Notes under the pieces: model-generated
What the model was told of the DNA's origin: nothing
What the model saw: only the letters and a program-made list of their open reading frames with translations
Databases searched by the model: none
Part shown: piece by piece, positions 34,801-46,482 of the stretch
Position numbering within the stretch: position 1 is the first letter of the stretch
Layout: every line of letters begins with the position of its first letter
NCBI RefSeq assembly: GCF_026745355.1
Contig: NC_079209.1
Location: 27,645,558 to 27,709,557 of the forward strand
Length of the DNA: 64,000 nt
Reading direction: 5' to 3'
DNA from: Beta vulgaris subsp. vulgaris
Lineage: Eukaryota > Streptophyta > Magnoliopsida > Caryophyllales > Amaranthaceae
Made by a program: the position numbers and the translations under genes

Positions 34801-37383
34801 ATAAAAAAACACATTAAGTTAGTATAATATTATTTAAATCAATAAAACCAAGTTAATAATAAGAATACAAACTTACTATAGCATGATCTGACATCATCTT
34901 TTCTTTGAAAGTGGCCCAATCCTCCTTCTTGATATGCTTGTATACGTCAGGCGGACTATCACCTAACTTCTCTTTCTTTGATCTAACTCTCGTCATTGTT
35001 ATCCAGCCAGATACCAATTTGCTCTTAAAATCCCTCCATCTAACGTTCAGAGCAGACAAGTAGAGCTTCTTGTATCGAACCTCGTCGGGAAGGTGAAACA
35101 TGTTCTGTTTTTCAAAATAGGCTAAAATGACTAATTTTGGTTCCAACTAATCTATATGTTGTATTTGCAATCAAATCTACTTATAAATACATCAAACTAA
35201 GTATATATGATATGTTAGAGTTGTTTATGACCTAAATTAGCATGAAACAAGTCATTTTCATTCATTTGGGAAGAAAAAGGCCCGAAATGGCCAAAACTGG
35301 CTAATTTTGGTTCCAAGTAGTCTATATGTTGTATTTGCAATCAAATCTACTTATAAATACATCAAACTAAGTATATATGATATGTTAGAGTTGTTTATGA
35401 CTTAAACTACCATGAAACAAGTCATTTTCATTCATTTGGGAAGAAAAAGGCCCGAAATGGCCTAAAATGGCTACTTTTGGTTCCAACTAGTCTATATGTT
35501 GTATTTGCAATCAAATCTACTTATAAATACATAAAACTAAGTATATATGATATGTTAGAGTTGTTTATGACTTAAACTAGCATGAAACAAGTCATTTTCA
35601 TTCATTTGGGAAGAAAAAGGCCCGAAATGGCCTAAAATGGCTACTTTGGTTCCAACTAGTCTATATGTGTATTTGCAATCAAATCTACCTATAAATACAT
35701 CAAACTAAGTATATATGATATGTTAGATTGTTTATGACTTAAACTAGCATGAAACAAGTCATTTCATTCATTTGGGAAGAAAAAGGCCCGAAATGGCCTA
35801 AAATGGCTATTTTGGTTCCAACTAGTCTATATGTTGTATTTGCAATCAAATCTACTTATAAATACATCAAACTAAGTATATATGATATGTTAGAGTTGTT
35901 TATGACCTTAAATAGCATGAAACAAGTCATTTTCATTCATTTGGGAAAAAAAGGCCCGAAATGGCCTAAAATGGCTATTTTGGTTCCAACTAGTCTATAT
36001 GTTGTATTTGCAATCAAATCTACTTATAAATACATCAAACTAAGTATATATGATATGTTAGAGTTGTTTATGACTTAAACTAGCATGAAACAAGTCATTT
36101 TCATTCATTTGGGAAGAAAAAGGCCCGAAATGGCCTAAAATGGCTACTTTGGTTCCAACTAGTCTATATGTTGTATTTGCAATCAAATCTACTATAAATA
36201 CATCAAACTAAGTATATATGATATGTTAGAGTTGTTTATGACTTAAACTAGCATGAAACAAGTCATTTTCATTCATTTGGGAAGAAAAAGGCCCGAAATG
36301 GCCTAAAATGGCTAATTTTGGTTCCAACTAGTCTATATGTGTATTTGCAATCAAATCTACCTATAAATACATCAAACTAAGTATATATGATATGTTAGAT
36401 TTGTTTATGACTTAAACTAGCATGAAACAAGTCATTTCATTCATTTGGGAAGAAAAAGGCCCGAAATGGCCTAAAATGGCTAATTTTGGTTCCAACTAGT
36501 CTATATGTTGTATTTGCAATCAAATCTACCTATAAATACATCAAACTAAGTATATATGATATGTTAGAGTTGTTTATGACTTAAACTAGCATGAAACAAG
36601 TCATTTTCATTCATTTGGGAAGAAAAAGGCCCGAAATGGCCTAAAATGGCTAATTTTGGTTCCAACTAGTCTATATGTTGTATTTGCAATCAAATCTACC
36701 TATAAATACATTAAACTAAGTGTATATAATATGTTTGAGTTGTTTACCATAGTGTCTGTCCACATCACATCCAACAAGGTAGGAGAAATGTGTCTCCATG
36801 ACCAGTTGATGTTCAGCTTCCGTATAGAAAGACCGATCCAAACACCATACTTGGCTCGCCATGGACCTAGTAAAGAAACAATTAAAAATCCAAATATGAA
36901 ATTGTAATAAGCTAAGTATGATAAAATACATTTATTTACCTGTTGGCCTTCCCAAATCATCGAACTCTAAGACCATATCTCCTGTGTTGTGGAGATTCAT
37001 CGTGGGACCTCGTTTACTCTTTCGTGTTGCCTTTGGATTCCCACTTGACTTCTTCCCGCTCCCCTGTGCACCATAATATGTAGTGGTCTGACCTGAACCT
37101 AAGAATCAAAATAAGAAAATTAAATTAGAGAACGAACAAGTAAATTACATAATGAATGTTTAAAAAATTGAAATAAACGCGAACCTGACGGGGGTGGCTG
37201 CCCATCACCTGTCACCTCAATGCCAAGTAAGGCATTCCTATCAGCCTCTAGCTCAAATCTCTCCATCCACGCATCTAACGCATCTGCCTCACGATCACTG
37301 GCCTCTCCCTGGTCAGGCTCCTTTTCTGGGTGAAAAGGGGCATCAGAATCCGATGAATGCTCGCTCGAATCGTCACTAGCCAT
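31814..37383 (-). CDS. TNPA-like / Ulp1-protease fusion gene of CACTA-2, 13 exons
   Basis: Exons (high to low): 37383-37185, 37098-36940, 36866-36748, 35104-34877, 34793-34518, 34425-33649, 33516-33238, 33143-32815, 32725-32543, 32454-32344, 32251-32182, 32087-31989, about 31911-31814. Each intron is GT-AG and phases join without a stop by my reading. An acidic N-terminus (MASDDSSEHSSDSD) is followed by YGVWIGLSIRKLNINW and KLYLSALNVRWRDFKSKLV, then WWCAMHKKDPVTKQRF and GRCYGFGGVNVGYTK (Transposase_24-like, DNA-binding role inferred). A Pro-Gly-rich repeat follows. The C-terminus is Ulp1/C48-like: QHWMLLVICP (His), VYIFDSASY (Asp), QQQGGTECGYF (Gln, Cys). The substrate is unknown. The large intron 3 holds a satellite-like array. 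Confidence 0.85.
33715..33985. repeat. 12-bp coding minisatellite (Pro-Gly repeat) in exon 6
   Basis: GGCCCAGGAGAT-like units repeat more than 20 times. On the minus strand in the gene frame they encode PGPS/PGPP/LGP units. The other frames are also open, so other ORFs here are artefacts. The repeat lies between the TNPA-like region and the protease and may act as a flexible linker (inference). Confidence 0.9.
35112..36735. repeat. Intronic tandem array, ~169-bp unit, about 9.5 copies
   Basis: The block CTATATGTTGTATTTGCAAT recurs near 35153, 35323, 35491, 35661, 35828, 35996, 36163, 36333, 36502 and 36672. Units also share AAGGCCCGAAATGGCCTAAA. The array fills intron 3 of the TNPA-Ulp1 gene (35105-36747). 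Copies are very similar to each other, with one- or two-base indels, which suggests recent homogenisation. Confidence 0.95.
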
Positions 37384-37719
37384 ATCTGTAGCATATAGAT
37401 AGAAACAAGATATAGTGTTAACGAAATTTAAAACAATATACATCATCACATCATTGTAACAAAATTCAAAACAAGTCAAATTACTCATATAGAACATTTT
37501 TTACCTTTAATTTTGGTCAATAGGTTGCTCAATGACTGTTATACCTTCTTGGTGATCCATTCGCATGTAACTATTTTCAGTATCAATCACATTCATCATA
37601 TCGTCATTTGGAATTGAGAAAGGGGGATGTCATCAAACTTATCATATTCTTCTTCGTCGTCAACATCACCACTCCTAAAATTCGCCTTTTACCATTAACA
37701 ACAATGCACCACTGAGTGT
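37384..37719. other. Intergenic/leader between TNP2 and the TNPA-Ulp1 gene
   Basis: AT-rich, about 340 bp. It may hold the TNP2 tail after its stop and the promoter or splice leader of the accessory gene. No clear TATA box recognised. Confidence 0.4.
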
Positions 37720-40700
37720 CTACGGATCAGATACATAGAACACTTGTTTTGCTTGCGATGCGAGGATAAAAGGTTCTTCAGTGTCACGCAGACGACTCAT
37801 ATTGACCAGAGTAAAACCGCACTCATCCTTTTGCAAACCACGTCTATTATCCGCCCACTTGCATCGAAAAATAGGCATAGTGAAGTCACAATAATCGAGC
37901 TCCCATATTTCTTGAATGATCCCATAATATGATTGTGTAGCATCAATCGGAGTTTTATCCTTTGCACTCGCATACTCCCTAGATGATGCAATCGTTGAAA
38001 CCCCACAATTCTGGACCACCTTTGATTTCTTATCCTGACGTTCAGTGTAAAAGGTATAACCATTGATATCATATCCTTCATAGGAGTTAAAACTGTCACG
38101 TGGACCATATGCCAACCACTTAATTGTATCAGGTACATGATGGTTATTTGCAGACAGTTCACCGATTACTTTATTGTGAAACCAGTCAATGAACGACCTG
38201 TTATGCTCATTCATCAATGCCCTCTCCCCTTTTGACGGATTTTTGTGACGCAATTCACGCATATGTCTTTCTAAGTATGGATTAACTTCAGTAACATGGT
38301 GCAACACAAAAAGATGAGCTTTATGCAACTCATCCAATGAAGGTGCAATATGTCGCATTCCGACCCCACCTTTGCCTTCTAATCTACCCTCGTGTCTCGA
38401 CTTTGGAAGACCTATCGTCACAGCCTTAGCAAAATAAGAAGAACAATATCCTCCAACCTCTTCGGCAATTGTTCCTTGAATAATACTCGCCTCTGGTCTT
38501 GCTGGATTCTTCACTTTCTTTTTCAAAGAACCCATATGTCTCTCAAAAGGGTATGCCCATCTTAAAAACACAGGACCACACAGCTTAATCTCCCTTACCA
38601 AATGAAGGACTAAGTGAACCATAATGTCAAAAAAAGAAGGTGGAAAATACATCTCAAATTGACAAAGTGTGATCACCACCTCATTTTGCAAAGCATCCAA
38701 CCTATCAGGATCAAGTACCTTGTTGCATATGGTATTGAAAAATGAACACAACCTCGTGATAGCAAGTCTGACATGTTTTGGAAGAATCCCCGTATTGCAA
38801 TCGGCAAAAACACTTGCATCATCACATGACAGTCATGAGTTTCAACCCAATTAATTTCAGATCAGTCATGGAAACAAGTCTTCTCATGTTAGATGAGTAT
38901 CCAGTGGGAACCTTAATACCGTATAAACACTCACAGAACAATCGTTTCTCTTTCCTAGACAATGTATAGCAAGCTGGAGGCAAATACGTTGTTGTCCCCT
39001 TTCCTTTCTTAGCCTTTTCCTTAACCTTTGGCCATAAATTAGGCCGAATCTTCAATTTCTCCATATCTCTACGAACCTTAAGACCATCCTTAGTCTTTCC
39101 TGGCATATTCAACAGAGTACCGATAATTGCATCACAAACATTTTTTTCAATATGCATTACGTCGAGACAATGCCTAACTGGTAAATATTTCCAATAAGGA
39201 AGTCTCCAGAATATAGACTCTTTTTTCCAAACGACACCATCGTCTTCCGAAGGTTTAACCCCCTTACCAAATATTGTTCCCATCCCCTTAACACGATTAT
39301 AAACTTCTTTTCCAGTTAACGGTATAGGAGCTGGACCATTTTCAACAAACCCGTTAAATGTGCTTTTTTCTTTCGATATGGATGAGAACTATGTAGGAAT
39401 TGCCTATTAATGATATAGACATGTTTCCCACAATGTGGCAAATGTGTAGCCTCCATGCCATTCTCACAAATGGGACATGCCTTTTTCCCTTTGACCTTAT
39501 ACCCGATAAATTCCATAAGCAGGATAATCATTTATAGTACAGAATAGCATAGCACGAAGCCTGAAATCTTCGTTAGAATACGCATCAAACACCATAACAC
39601 CTTCGTCCCACATCTTTTTGAGATCTTCGATGAGAGGTGCAAGATATATGTCTATATCATTTCCCGGCTGCTTAGGCCCAGAAATTAAAAGAGACAACAT
39701 AATATACTTCCGCTTCATGCACAACCATGGAGGAAGATTATATATCACTAAAAGAACAGGCCAAGTGCTATGTTGACTACTCAAAGTACCGTAAGGATTC
39801 ATTCCGTCCGTACACAATGCAAGTCTCAAGTTCCTAGCTTCCTGACCAAAGTCTCTATATCTGGAATCGATAGCTTTCCATTGAGGAGAATCTGCTGGAT
39901 GCCTAAGCATCCCATCTTTCTTTCTGCGATCAGCATGCCATCTTAGGTTTTGTGCATCTTCTTTAATAGAAAAGAGCCTCCTAAACCTTGGCACAACTGG
40001 AAGATACCACAACACTTTCGCAGAAGGCCCAGTATTCCCGGTCCGGGCACAACCCATCCGGCAATTTGTAGCGGGACTTACCACACCTCGGGCATTCATA
40101 AAGGTCCGCATACTCATTTCGATACAACATGCAATCATTCGGACATGCATCGATGCGCTCATATTCCAAACCCAAAGGACACATTAATTTTTTGGCATAA
40201 TAGGTAGATTTTGGTAACAAATTACCCTCAGGAAACATATCATGTAAAGCTTCTAAGAGTTCTGTAAGCCTACATCAGTCAAATTATGTTTCGCTTTTAT
40301 GTTGAAAAGAGTTAAAATCCCACTCAATTGAGTGTATTTTGTACACCCTGGATAAAGGGGTTTCCCAGCAGCTTCAGACAAACTGTCAAACACTCGTGGC
40401 CGCTCATTAAAATGGTCACGAGCCCCTTCCAACATCTCACCTATTCGATCACCAAACTCTTCATCCTCAGTGTCACTATTATCTCCGTTGTCATTTTCAT
40501 CACCTACTACATCATCGCCTTCAATCCTAACATGATCTTCTACCACAACTTCATTCTCAACCCCGACATTCGACATATCAATTTCTAATGAATTACTAGT
40601 GCCAACATCAACCCTATCCTGAGTATATTTTCCCTGCTCACCATGCCATAACCAAATATAATACTCAGCCCTAAATCCACGACGGATAAGATGATCCCTT

Positions 40701-40870
40701 ATGGTCCTAATATCAGAAATCATATTCACATTGTAGCAATCAACACATGGACAATAAATCTCAGCCTCGCAAGTAAGTTGTTGATGTTCTACAGCACGTT
40801 TACAAAACTCATTCACACCTTCTACGAACTCCAACGTATTCCGCTTTCCATACATCCAACTTCGATCCAT
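37720..40870 (-). pseudogene. TNP2-type CACTA transposase (TNPD-like), frameshifted
   Basis: It starts MDRSWMYGKRNTLEFVEGV at 40870. Domains in order: Transposase-associated (CPCVDCYN), acidic linker, Transposase_21 (KLMCPLGLEYERIDACPNDC, ALCTDGMNPYG, ACPICENG, HCLDVMHIEKNVCDA), DUF4218 (TLCQFEMYFPPSFFDIMVHL, WAYPFERHMGSLK) and DUF4216 (SYEGYDINGYTFYTERQDKK, IFRCKWADNRRG). Conserved Asp of DGMNP and DVMHIEKN are kept. About five single-base shifts (near 40258, 40060, 39500, 39365 and 38790-38830) and an early stop at 37723 break it. The protein would cut and rejoin the element ends; this copy cannot make it whole. Confidence 0.9.
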
Positions 40871-40894
40871 TTCTAAAAACCCCAACACATACAT

Positions 40895-42060
40895 ATATAC
40901 AAATTATTATCAATTTAAAATTCACATAACTCCAACACATACAACAAACTAATATTCAATGCATGCTTCCATTGGGTCCTTATCACTCCAACCTAACCCA
41001 TCCTTAAACGTCCAATCCCACTAGTGAATGCATGTATCATCTTTGATTCTAAGTAAAATTCGGCAGCATTTCCCTACAGTTCTCCAAGTACACGATAAAG
41101 ATAATTGTTTATCTTATATGTACCCGGAGAACAAATTAGGGAAATGACTAACCGTATTTCACTTAGAATCAAAGAATCAACACACATTCACCACCTAAGT
41201 GAGATGTGACGTTTAAGAACAGTCCCAAAACGGGGACTATTCAAGACTTACTCCTAATGAGTAAGTCTTGAACGGGTATCTAGGCAATATGATGTACATA
41301 AAAACAATCGCATTCAAGCGATTCCAAATATTCACCAAACAATAATCGCATTCAAGCGATTTCAAGTTATCATCAAACAACAAATACCAAACCATTCCTT
41401 AGATTTCCCTTCCCCTCCCATTGGTAAGTCTATCAATATAAAGGCATTGCATTCATATCAATTTAAACAAAGAATTACAAAAACAAATCCCGTATAACAT
41501 ATTAGGGCATACAAAAACTAAAGCAAAATTATCACAAAATCAGTTTTTAATACTCAAATCTTATAACTAAGCATATATATACTTTATACTAATCATTTTA
41601 AACTACAATTTAAGCCAAAAATTTATTAAAACACTAATTAAGAAAAATTTACAAAAAAACTAACCTAAGATGACAAAATGGCGAGGAACAATGTTGAATG
41701 CACCGGAAATTCGGAGGAGAGGCGCCGGAGGAGTAGTGCCACAGGAGAAGCACCGGAAAACGAAGGGGGGGTGAATATTTAAGCCAAAAATTTATACCGG
41801 AAAACGAACGGGCTGAAGCAACGAAGGAGAGAGGCGGCGGAGGAGTACTGCAGGACCGAAACGCCGGAAAACGAAAGGGGGACGCCGGAATGTTGTTGCG
41901 AGATCGCCGGAAGATCGAACGTGTCGCCGGAGGAGAGAGAGAGAGAGTGAGGGGGTCGCAAGTCTGAGAGAGTACTGCGTGCTGTGAGAGAGTTTTGAGA
42001 GACAGAGAGTTTGAGAGTGTGAGGGTAGAGAAACCCGCGTCCCTTTTTTTTTTGGATTGC
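40895..42060 (-). other. CACTA-2 transposase leader region
   Basis: Upstream of TNP2 on the minus strand. The part 41690-42040 is purine-rich on the plus strand with GCCGGA repeats and a (GA)n run at about 41935-41950. The several frames across it are low-complexity. It probably holds the promoter and untranslated leader, perhaps with an intron; no coding claim. Confidence 0.5.
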
Positions 42061-42346
42061 CAGCGAATATTGCTGCGGTTTCCACGTGGCAACCGCAGCA
42101 ATATATTAAAAATAATTTTTTAATATATTGCTGCGGTTGCCACGTGGAAACCGCAGCAATATTCGCTGCTAAGGGCCCACATGTTATCAAAATTTTCCCG
42201 TTGACTAATATTGCTGCGGTTTTGGGCGGGAAACCGCAGCAATATTGTAATTTTCAATTTTTTTTTTCTTTTTGCGTGTTATATTGCTGCGTACAGGTAA
42301 TACCGCAGCAATATCAGCGTAGCAAATAGCATTTATTCTACTAGTG
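42061..42346. repeat. CACTA-2 right subterminal hairpins and terminus
   Basis: Four hairpins built on ATTGCTGCGGTT / AACCGCAGCAATAT, two of them with CCACGTGG in or near the loop, then the inverted terminus ending ACTAGTG. Confidence 0.9.
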
Positions 42347-42467
42347 ATTGCATAAAAGTATGAAGCTTTGAAGATAGAAAAAGACAACTCTTTCATAAAT
42401 GATAGAAAGGATTACAAACTAGTCTAAAAAGTACAGAAAGAAATTTAAGGCAAAAAAGTACAAAAAT

Positions 42468-45285
42468 CTACAAGTACAAGTGGCCTGCGGCCAAGATGGA
42501 GAATACGAAAAGTTGAGACATGTAGCCAACATGTCCTGATGTGGCTCCCCTCAAACCCTTGATGTAAGGTTCAGGGAAGCATTTGAAAAGCTCTTGCTTG
42601 AGCTTCTCACGATCGGCCGATGTCATCCTCGAAAAAGCAGCCGAGGACTCATTGTCCGAAAGAGTGGGAGATCCGGCTGGAGCTTCCTTAGCAATTCCCT
42701 TTACCTTATCTAAAAGAGTTGACTCGTCAGTATTTCGGACGGGTATAACGACAGTCTGACGGTTGGAGGGACTCATTGGCCGCCCGCCAACGCGCAAGGT
42801 TCTAACTATGTTTGAGTAATAAGACTCACCAGAAGAACGGGAGGTCGTCCTATATGCCTCCCGCATCTGGCCTACCAGCTTGGCGACTGGTCCAGTATAA
42901 GTCGATCCGTCTAAAGCTGCGTCCGGCTGAGCAGGCTTAGCTTCTGATCCGTCCAGTTGAGCAACTGCCTCTGGTTGCTCAGAATTAAGAGGAGGAGTCT
43001 GGTCGATGGGGCCGGCATAAGGAATCATGGCCCTCTCCTCTGTAGCCGGAGAGTCATCCTCAGCTGGGATAGAAATCACCACTTTAGGTGCCGGCCGAGA
43101 GGGCTTCTTCTTCTTGGCCGTGAAGCCTTTGGATTTCTTGGGTGGTGGTGCCTCACCAGTTGTGGCCGGTCTTTTCTTGGAGGCCGCCTTCTCCGCCAAC
43201 ACCTTGGACGTTGGGGCATTTTTCAGAAAAAGTTAGAAAAAATGTTAGTCAAAAGAGAAGATGAGAAGAGAAAGGAAGGTGTCAAAATTATCCTGAATGT
43301 TCTTTGAAGAAGGAAGACGTCAAAAGCCAGCTTTGGACGTTTTGCTCCACAAAGAAGGAGCTCGTCCAAAGCATCCCAGGACGTTCTGTCCTTCGAAGAA
43401 GAAGGTCGTCCAGAATAAACCCTGGACGTTTTGCTCCACAAAGAAGGAGCTCGTCCAAAGCATCCCAGGACGTTCCGTCCTTCGAAGAAGAAGGTCGTCC
43501 AGAATAAACCCTGGACGTTTTGCTCCACAAAGAAGGAGCTCGTCCAAAGCATCCCAGGACATTCTGTCCTTCGAAGAAGATGGTTGTCCAGAATAAACCC
43601 TGGACGTTCTGCTCCACAAAGAGGGAGCACGTCTAGAAGTTAATTCAGGACGTTCTGACCTTCAAAGAAGGAAGCCGTCCAGAATCAATCCTGGACGTTC
43701 TACTCCATATGGAGAGAGCTCGTCCAGGGGCAATTCAGGACGTTTTACAGATATAAAGAAGGACCCCGTCCACACATTTATTTGGACGACCTGCCCTTCA
43801 AAGAAGGAGCTCGTCCAGCAGTAAAAAAAAAAACGGAAGAGAAATTTCGCTAAGTATGCCAGTGTATCCGTCCTCTTCTCAGCCACGGATTTGCTGTACT
43901 CCTTCCAGAGTGAGTCTGTGAATCTGGCCGAACTCATATCTTCTTTCCAAGATTTTCTGAGTTTTTCCTTGGCCGAGTCTGCATAAGAAAAAGAAACATA
44001 ATTAAAATCATGGATATAGGACGCGAGCATTTACTTAGAAATTATTGCGAAGTATACCTCTATCCTCGACCCGCCGCAAGCCGGCCGCGACCAGGAAATC
44101 GTCATTGTAAAACATCTCCTTGAAAGGGATCTAACTGGACGGACCCTTGAAGGAGACGTCGTTGATGGAATACTCCGAGATTCTGAAGTATTCCACCTAC
44201 TCCTCAGCTGAAGTACTCTTTAGCTCCAGGAAGGACGTTGTTCGTCCAGCATTGGTAGCAGCCCGGCTAGAGTAGCGGTACCGTCTGGCCACCACCTCGT
44301 TAGGTGCTTGGACGAACAGAAACTCAGCTTTCCAGGCATGCATCTTGGACGTCTTGTCCCAAGACGTCATGAAGCCTTGACGGTTACAAACGCTGAACCA
44401 GGCCCCATCTACGGTTTTGGGAACCTTGGAGACATAGTGAATTTGGGAAAAGGCAGGCATGAACGGATCAATGCCCTTAAATTCGCAGACGGCTATGAAG
44501 GTTAAAATATTTTGCCATGAATTTGGGGCAAGTTGGTTAAGTCCTATGTTATAATAATAAAGGAGGCGGCTGATGAAGGGATGCAATGGAAATCGCAACC
44601 CGGCATCTAAAGCCAGCCGATAAACAGCAAAATGGCCAGCGGGAGCACTAAGTATAATGTCCTCCCGGCTAGGAAGAACAAACCGATACCCCGGCATGGG
44701 CATGGCAGAAGAAAAGTGTTCAAGGTTGGGACATGCTCGTCCTAGCCAACCGCTGTCGGCTAGAATGTATCTAGGGTCAGATAAGGGGCCAAGACGGCGC
44801 CTTATTTCGGAGGAAGTTGTGGACGGCTCTTCTGAGTCGCTAGCCGGGTTAGAAGAAGTTTCAGCTTCGTTCCACTCATCTGAGGCTGTCCTTGGTTTGG
44901 ACGGGCTGGGGCTTGGAGAGCCTCGAGCATCCGATTCCTCCTGGACGGTTTCAGGAGAAGAACTTGGGTTTGCAGGACGAGCGCTCTGGACTTCTCGCTC
45001 TCCATGAGCGGGAATCCGTCCAGTTGATGCCTTCATTTCTGAGATGGAGGCCGGCAGGTTAACTCCTCGTCTGATACGAATCGTTTGCTTGACGCGCGCC
45101 AGATTACCCTGCACAGATAAAGACTGGGTCATCTGACTTTGCCGTCCATGACTAAAGAAAAAGAATGCATGTCCGGCCGAGATAGGTCCAACTCTAGAAG
45201 ATGCCGAGGAAGACAAGACCTCTGTTCTAGGGTCAGTACCAACCCTTGAGCGGCAGGGATTGTTTGGTGAAGAGGACGAATCCAT
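42468..45285 (-). pseudogene. Gypsy-A antisense extra gene (Transposase_28 type)
   Basis: It runs opposite to gag-pol, between integrase and the 3' LTR, as in Grande-like Tat elements. Exon 1 from 45285 (MDSSSSPNN) carries RFPLHPFISRLLYYYNIGLN and QLAPNSWQNILTFIAVCEFK, typical of Transposase_28 ('gypsy-type transposon') proteins. In-frame stops occur at about 44195 (EE*VEYF) and 44130. Later exons: about 43980-43840 (RKSWKEDMSSARFTDSLW) and 43202-42468. The last has a basic KKRP/KKSK/KKKK region (possible nuclear signal) and a Ser-rich tail. An intron holds a 90-bp minisatellite. The 5' leader is split from its candidate promoter by Copia-C. The function of this family is not known. Confidence 0.75.
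43325..43840. repeat. 90-bp minisatellite in the antisense gene intron
   Basis: The unit is two related ~45-bp halves, one with CTGGACGTTTTGCTCCACAA and one with CAGGACGTTCTGTCCTTCGA, each ended by CGTCCA. About four near-perfect copies are followed by diverged ones. Because 90 is divisible by three, all frames tend to stay open; the overlapping ORFs here are artefacts. Confidence 0.92.
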
Positions 45286-45352
45286 TTTCTTAAAATATGC
45301 GTGAAAATACAAGGAAAATAAATGAGGAAATACCTGTAGAAAAAGTTCGGAC

Positions 45353-45908
45353 GAAAGTCAAGGGCGAACTAAAAGGACCTAACCCTTTTGTTGTTCCTTC
45401 CAGTTTTGAGCAGATTAAGGATGAACTAAAAGGACCTAACCCTTTTGCTTCCACCTCCACAACGCTTCCACCAACACCACCATTTCTTCTTCCCCTTTAC
45501 AACCCTTCTCCATCTGTTTCCACTCCCGGAACAGATGAGCCTTCCACTCAACCTCCTCCAGTTCCTCCACAAAATCATCCTTCTGCCTCAGGTTCCAAGG
45601 GTAAGGAACAAGAATCTCCGGATGATTGTAGCTGGGTTAATGATGTTTGTCTTCCTGCTCAACACATGATAAAATTTTATAATCACCTTCACTGGACTTT
45701 GGATGCTAAAACTGACAAAATGATGAGTCTTATGAAGATTCTAAGTGATACGGTGATTGCGCAACAAAAGAAGATGGATATTATGGCCCTAGCTTTGGAG
45801 GAGTTGAAGGAACAAGTTGGTGTAAATCATGGAGAGGTAATGAAGAAGCTAGAAGATGTGGTTGAAGAAGAGATTGTAGAGGAACACCATTCCCCTTCCC
45901 TTTCTTAG
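45353..45908 (+). pseudogene. Copia-C extra ORF, C-terminal part
   Basis: An open frame, starting upstream of the junction at 45297, ends at 45906-45908. It has a tandem pair of ELKGPNPF, a Pro-rich stretch (TQPPPVPPQNHPSASG), then a helical region (MKILSDTVIAQQKKMDIMAL) and VMKKLEDVVEEEIVEEHHSP. The tail matches the Copia-B extra ORF. The real N-terminus is missing. A coiled-coil protein of the SIRE extra-ORF position is likely; its role is unknown. Confidence 0.6.
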
Positions 45909-46469
45909 TTTTTTTTTTTGTTGTTGTTCCTGTTTCCTTTTCAAGGAACATGACTTTTGTTTAATCCTTTTTCTTTTCTTTGTTTTTGTTATGGAACCAG
46001 TGCTATATATATAAACAATGACTTTTGCTATTATGTTTGTGTTTTTGAATGTTTTTGCATAATTTCTTCCTTGGAATGGCTAGTATTATGTGATTGATGT
46101 TTGAGCAAGTTTACTCTTTGAAATTCTAACTTAACCACCAATGGTGCTTGCATATGGTCTTAAGGTATTAAATGAATTCATCAATACATGCAGAGTCTAT
46201 TCTTTTTGGGGATGACAAAGGGGGAAAGGATTTAATGAACAAACTGTACATAAACTGAAAAATTAGAAAAATTAAACAAATTTTAAAAATTAGGATAAGG
46301 TAAATGAAAAATCAAAAATAGGTTAAGGTAAATGAAAAATCAAAATTCAAACAATAAGTAACTTAATTAATTGTGTTTTATTTTTCATTTTCTTCTTTAT
46401 TGTTTTATCATTTTCATTCACTTATATTATTTGTTATTGCCTTAGTTTGTACCTTTGTTGTCATCATCA
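45909..46469. other. Copia-C 3' untranslated region
   Basis: T- and A-rich sequence between the extra ORF and the polypurine tract. No gene seen. Confidence 0.6.
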
Positions 46470-46482
46470 AAAAGGGGGAAAT
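46470..46482 (+). promoter_or_regulatory. Copia-C polypurine tract
   Basis: AAAAGGGGGAAAT directly before the LTR start. Confidence 0.8.

Larger units (their letters stand above)
30979..42346 (-). mobile_element. CACTA-2: complete CACTA (En/Spm) transposon, 11,368 bp
   Basis: The left end CACTAGTAGAAAAAAG and right end TTTATTCTACTAGTG are inverted, and 3-bp duplications ATT lie at 30976-30978 and 42347-42349. Subterminal regions (30995-31350 and 42065-42320) are packed with ATTGCTGCGGTT in both orientations. Genes are on the minus strand: first TNP2 (transposase, broken), then a TNPA-like/Ulp1 gene that reads open. It is inserted in Gypsy-A between pol and the antisense gene. Confidence 0.95.

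Noticed and set aside
35749..36078. 109-codon repeated frame in the satellite-like array
   Set aside because: A by-product of the ~169-bp tandem units; it is intronic and has no homology.
41649..42190. Three overlapping minus-strand frames of 60-150 codons
   Set aside because: They read through a purine-rich leader and subterminal hairpins; no conserved domain and no support from the gene order.
43223..43643. Several overlapping frames of ~100 codons with 30-residue repeats
   Set aside because: The repeat unit of 90 bp is divisible by three and keeps frames open. The region lies in an intron-like part of the antisense gene.
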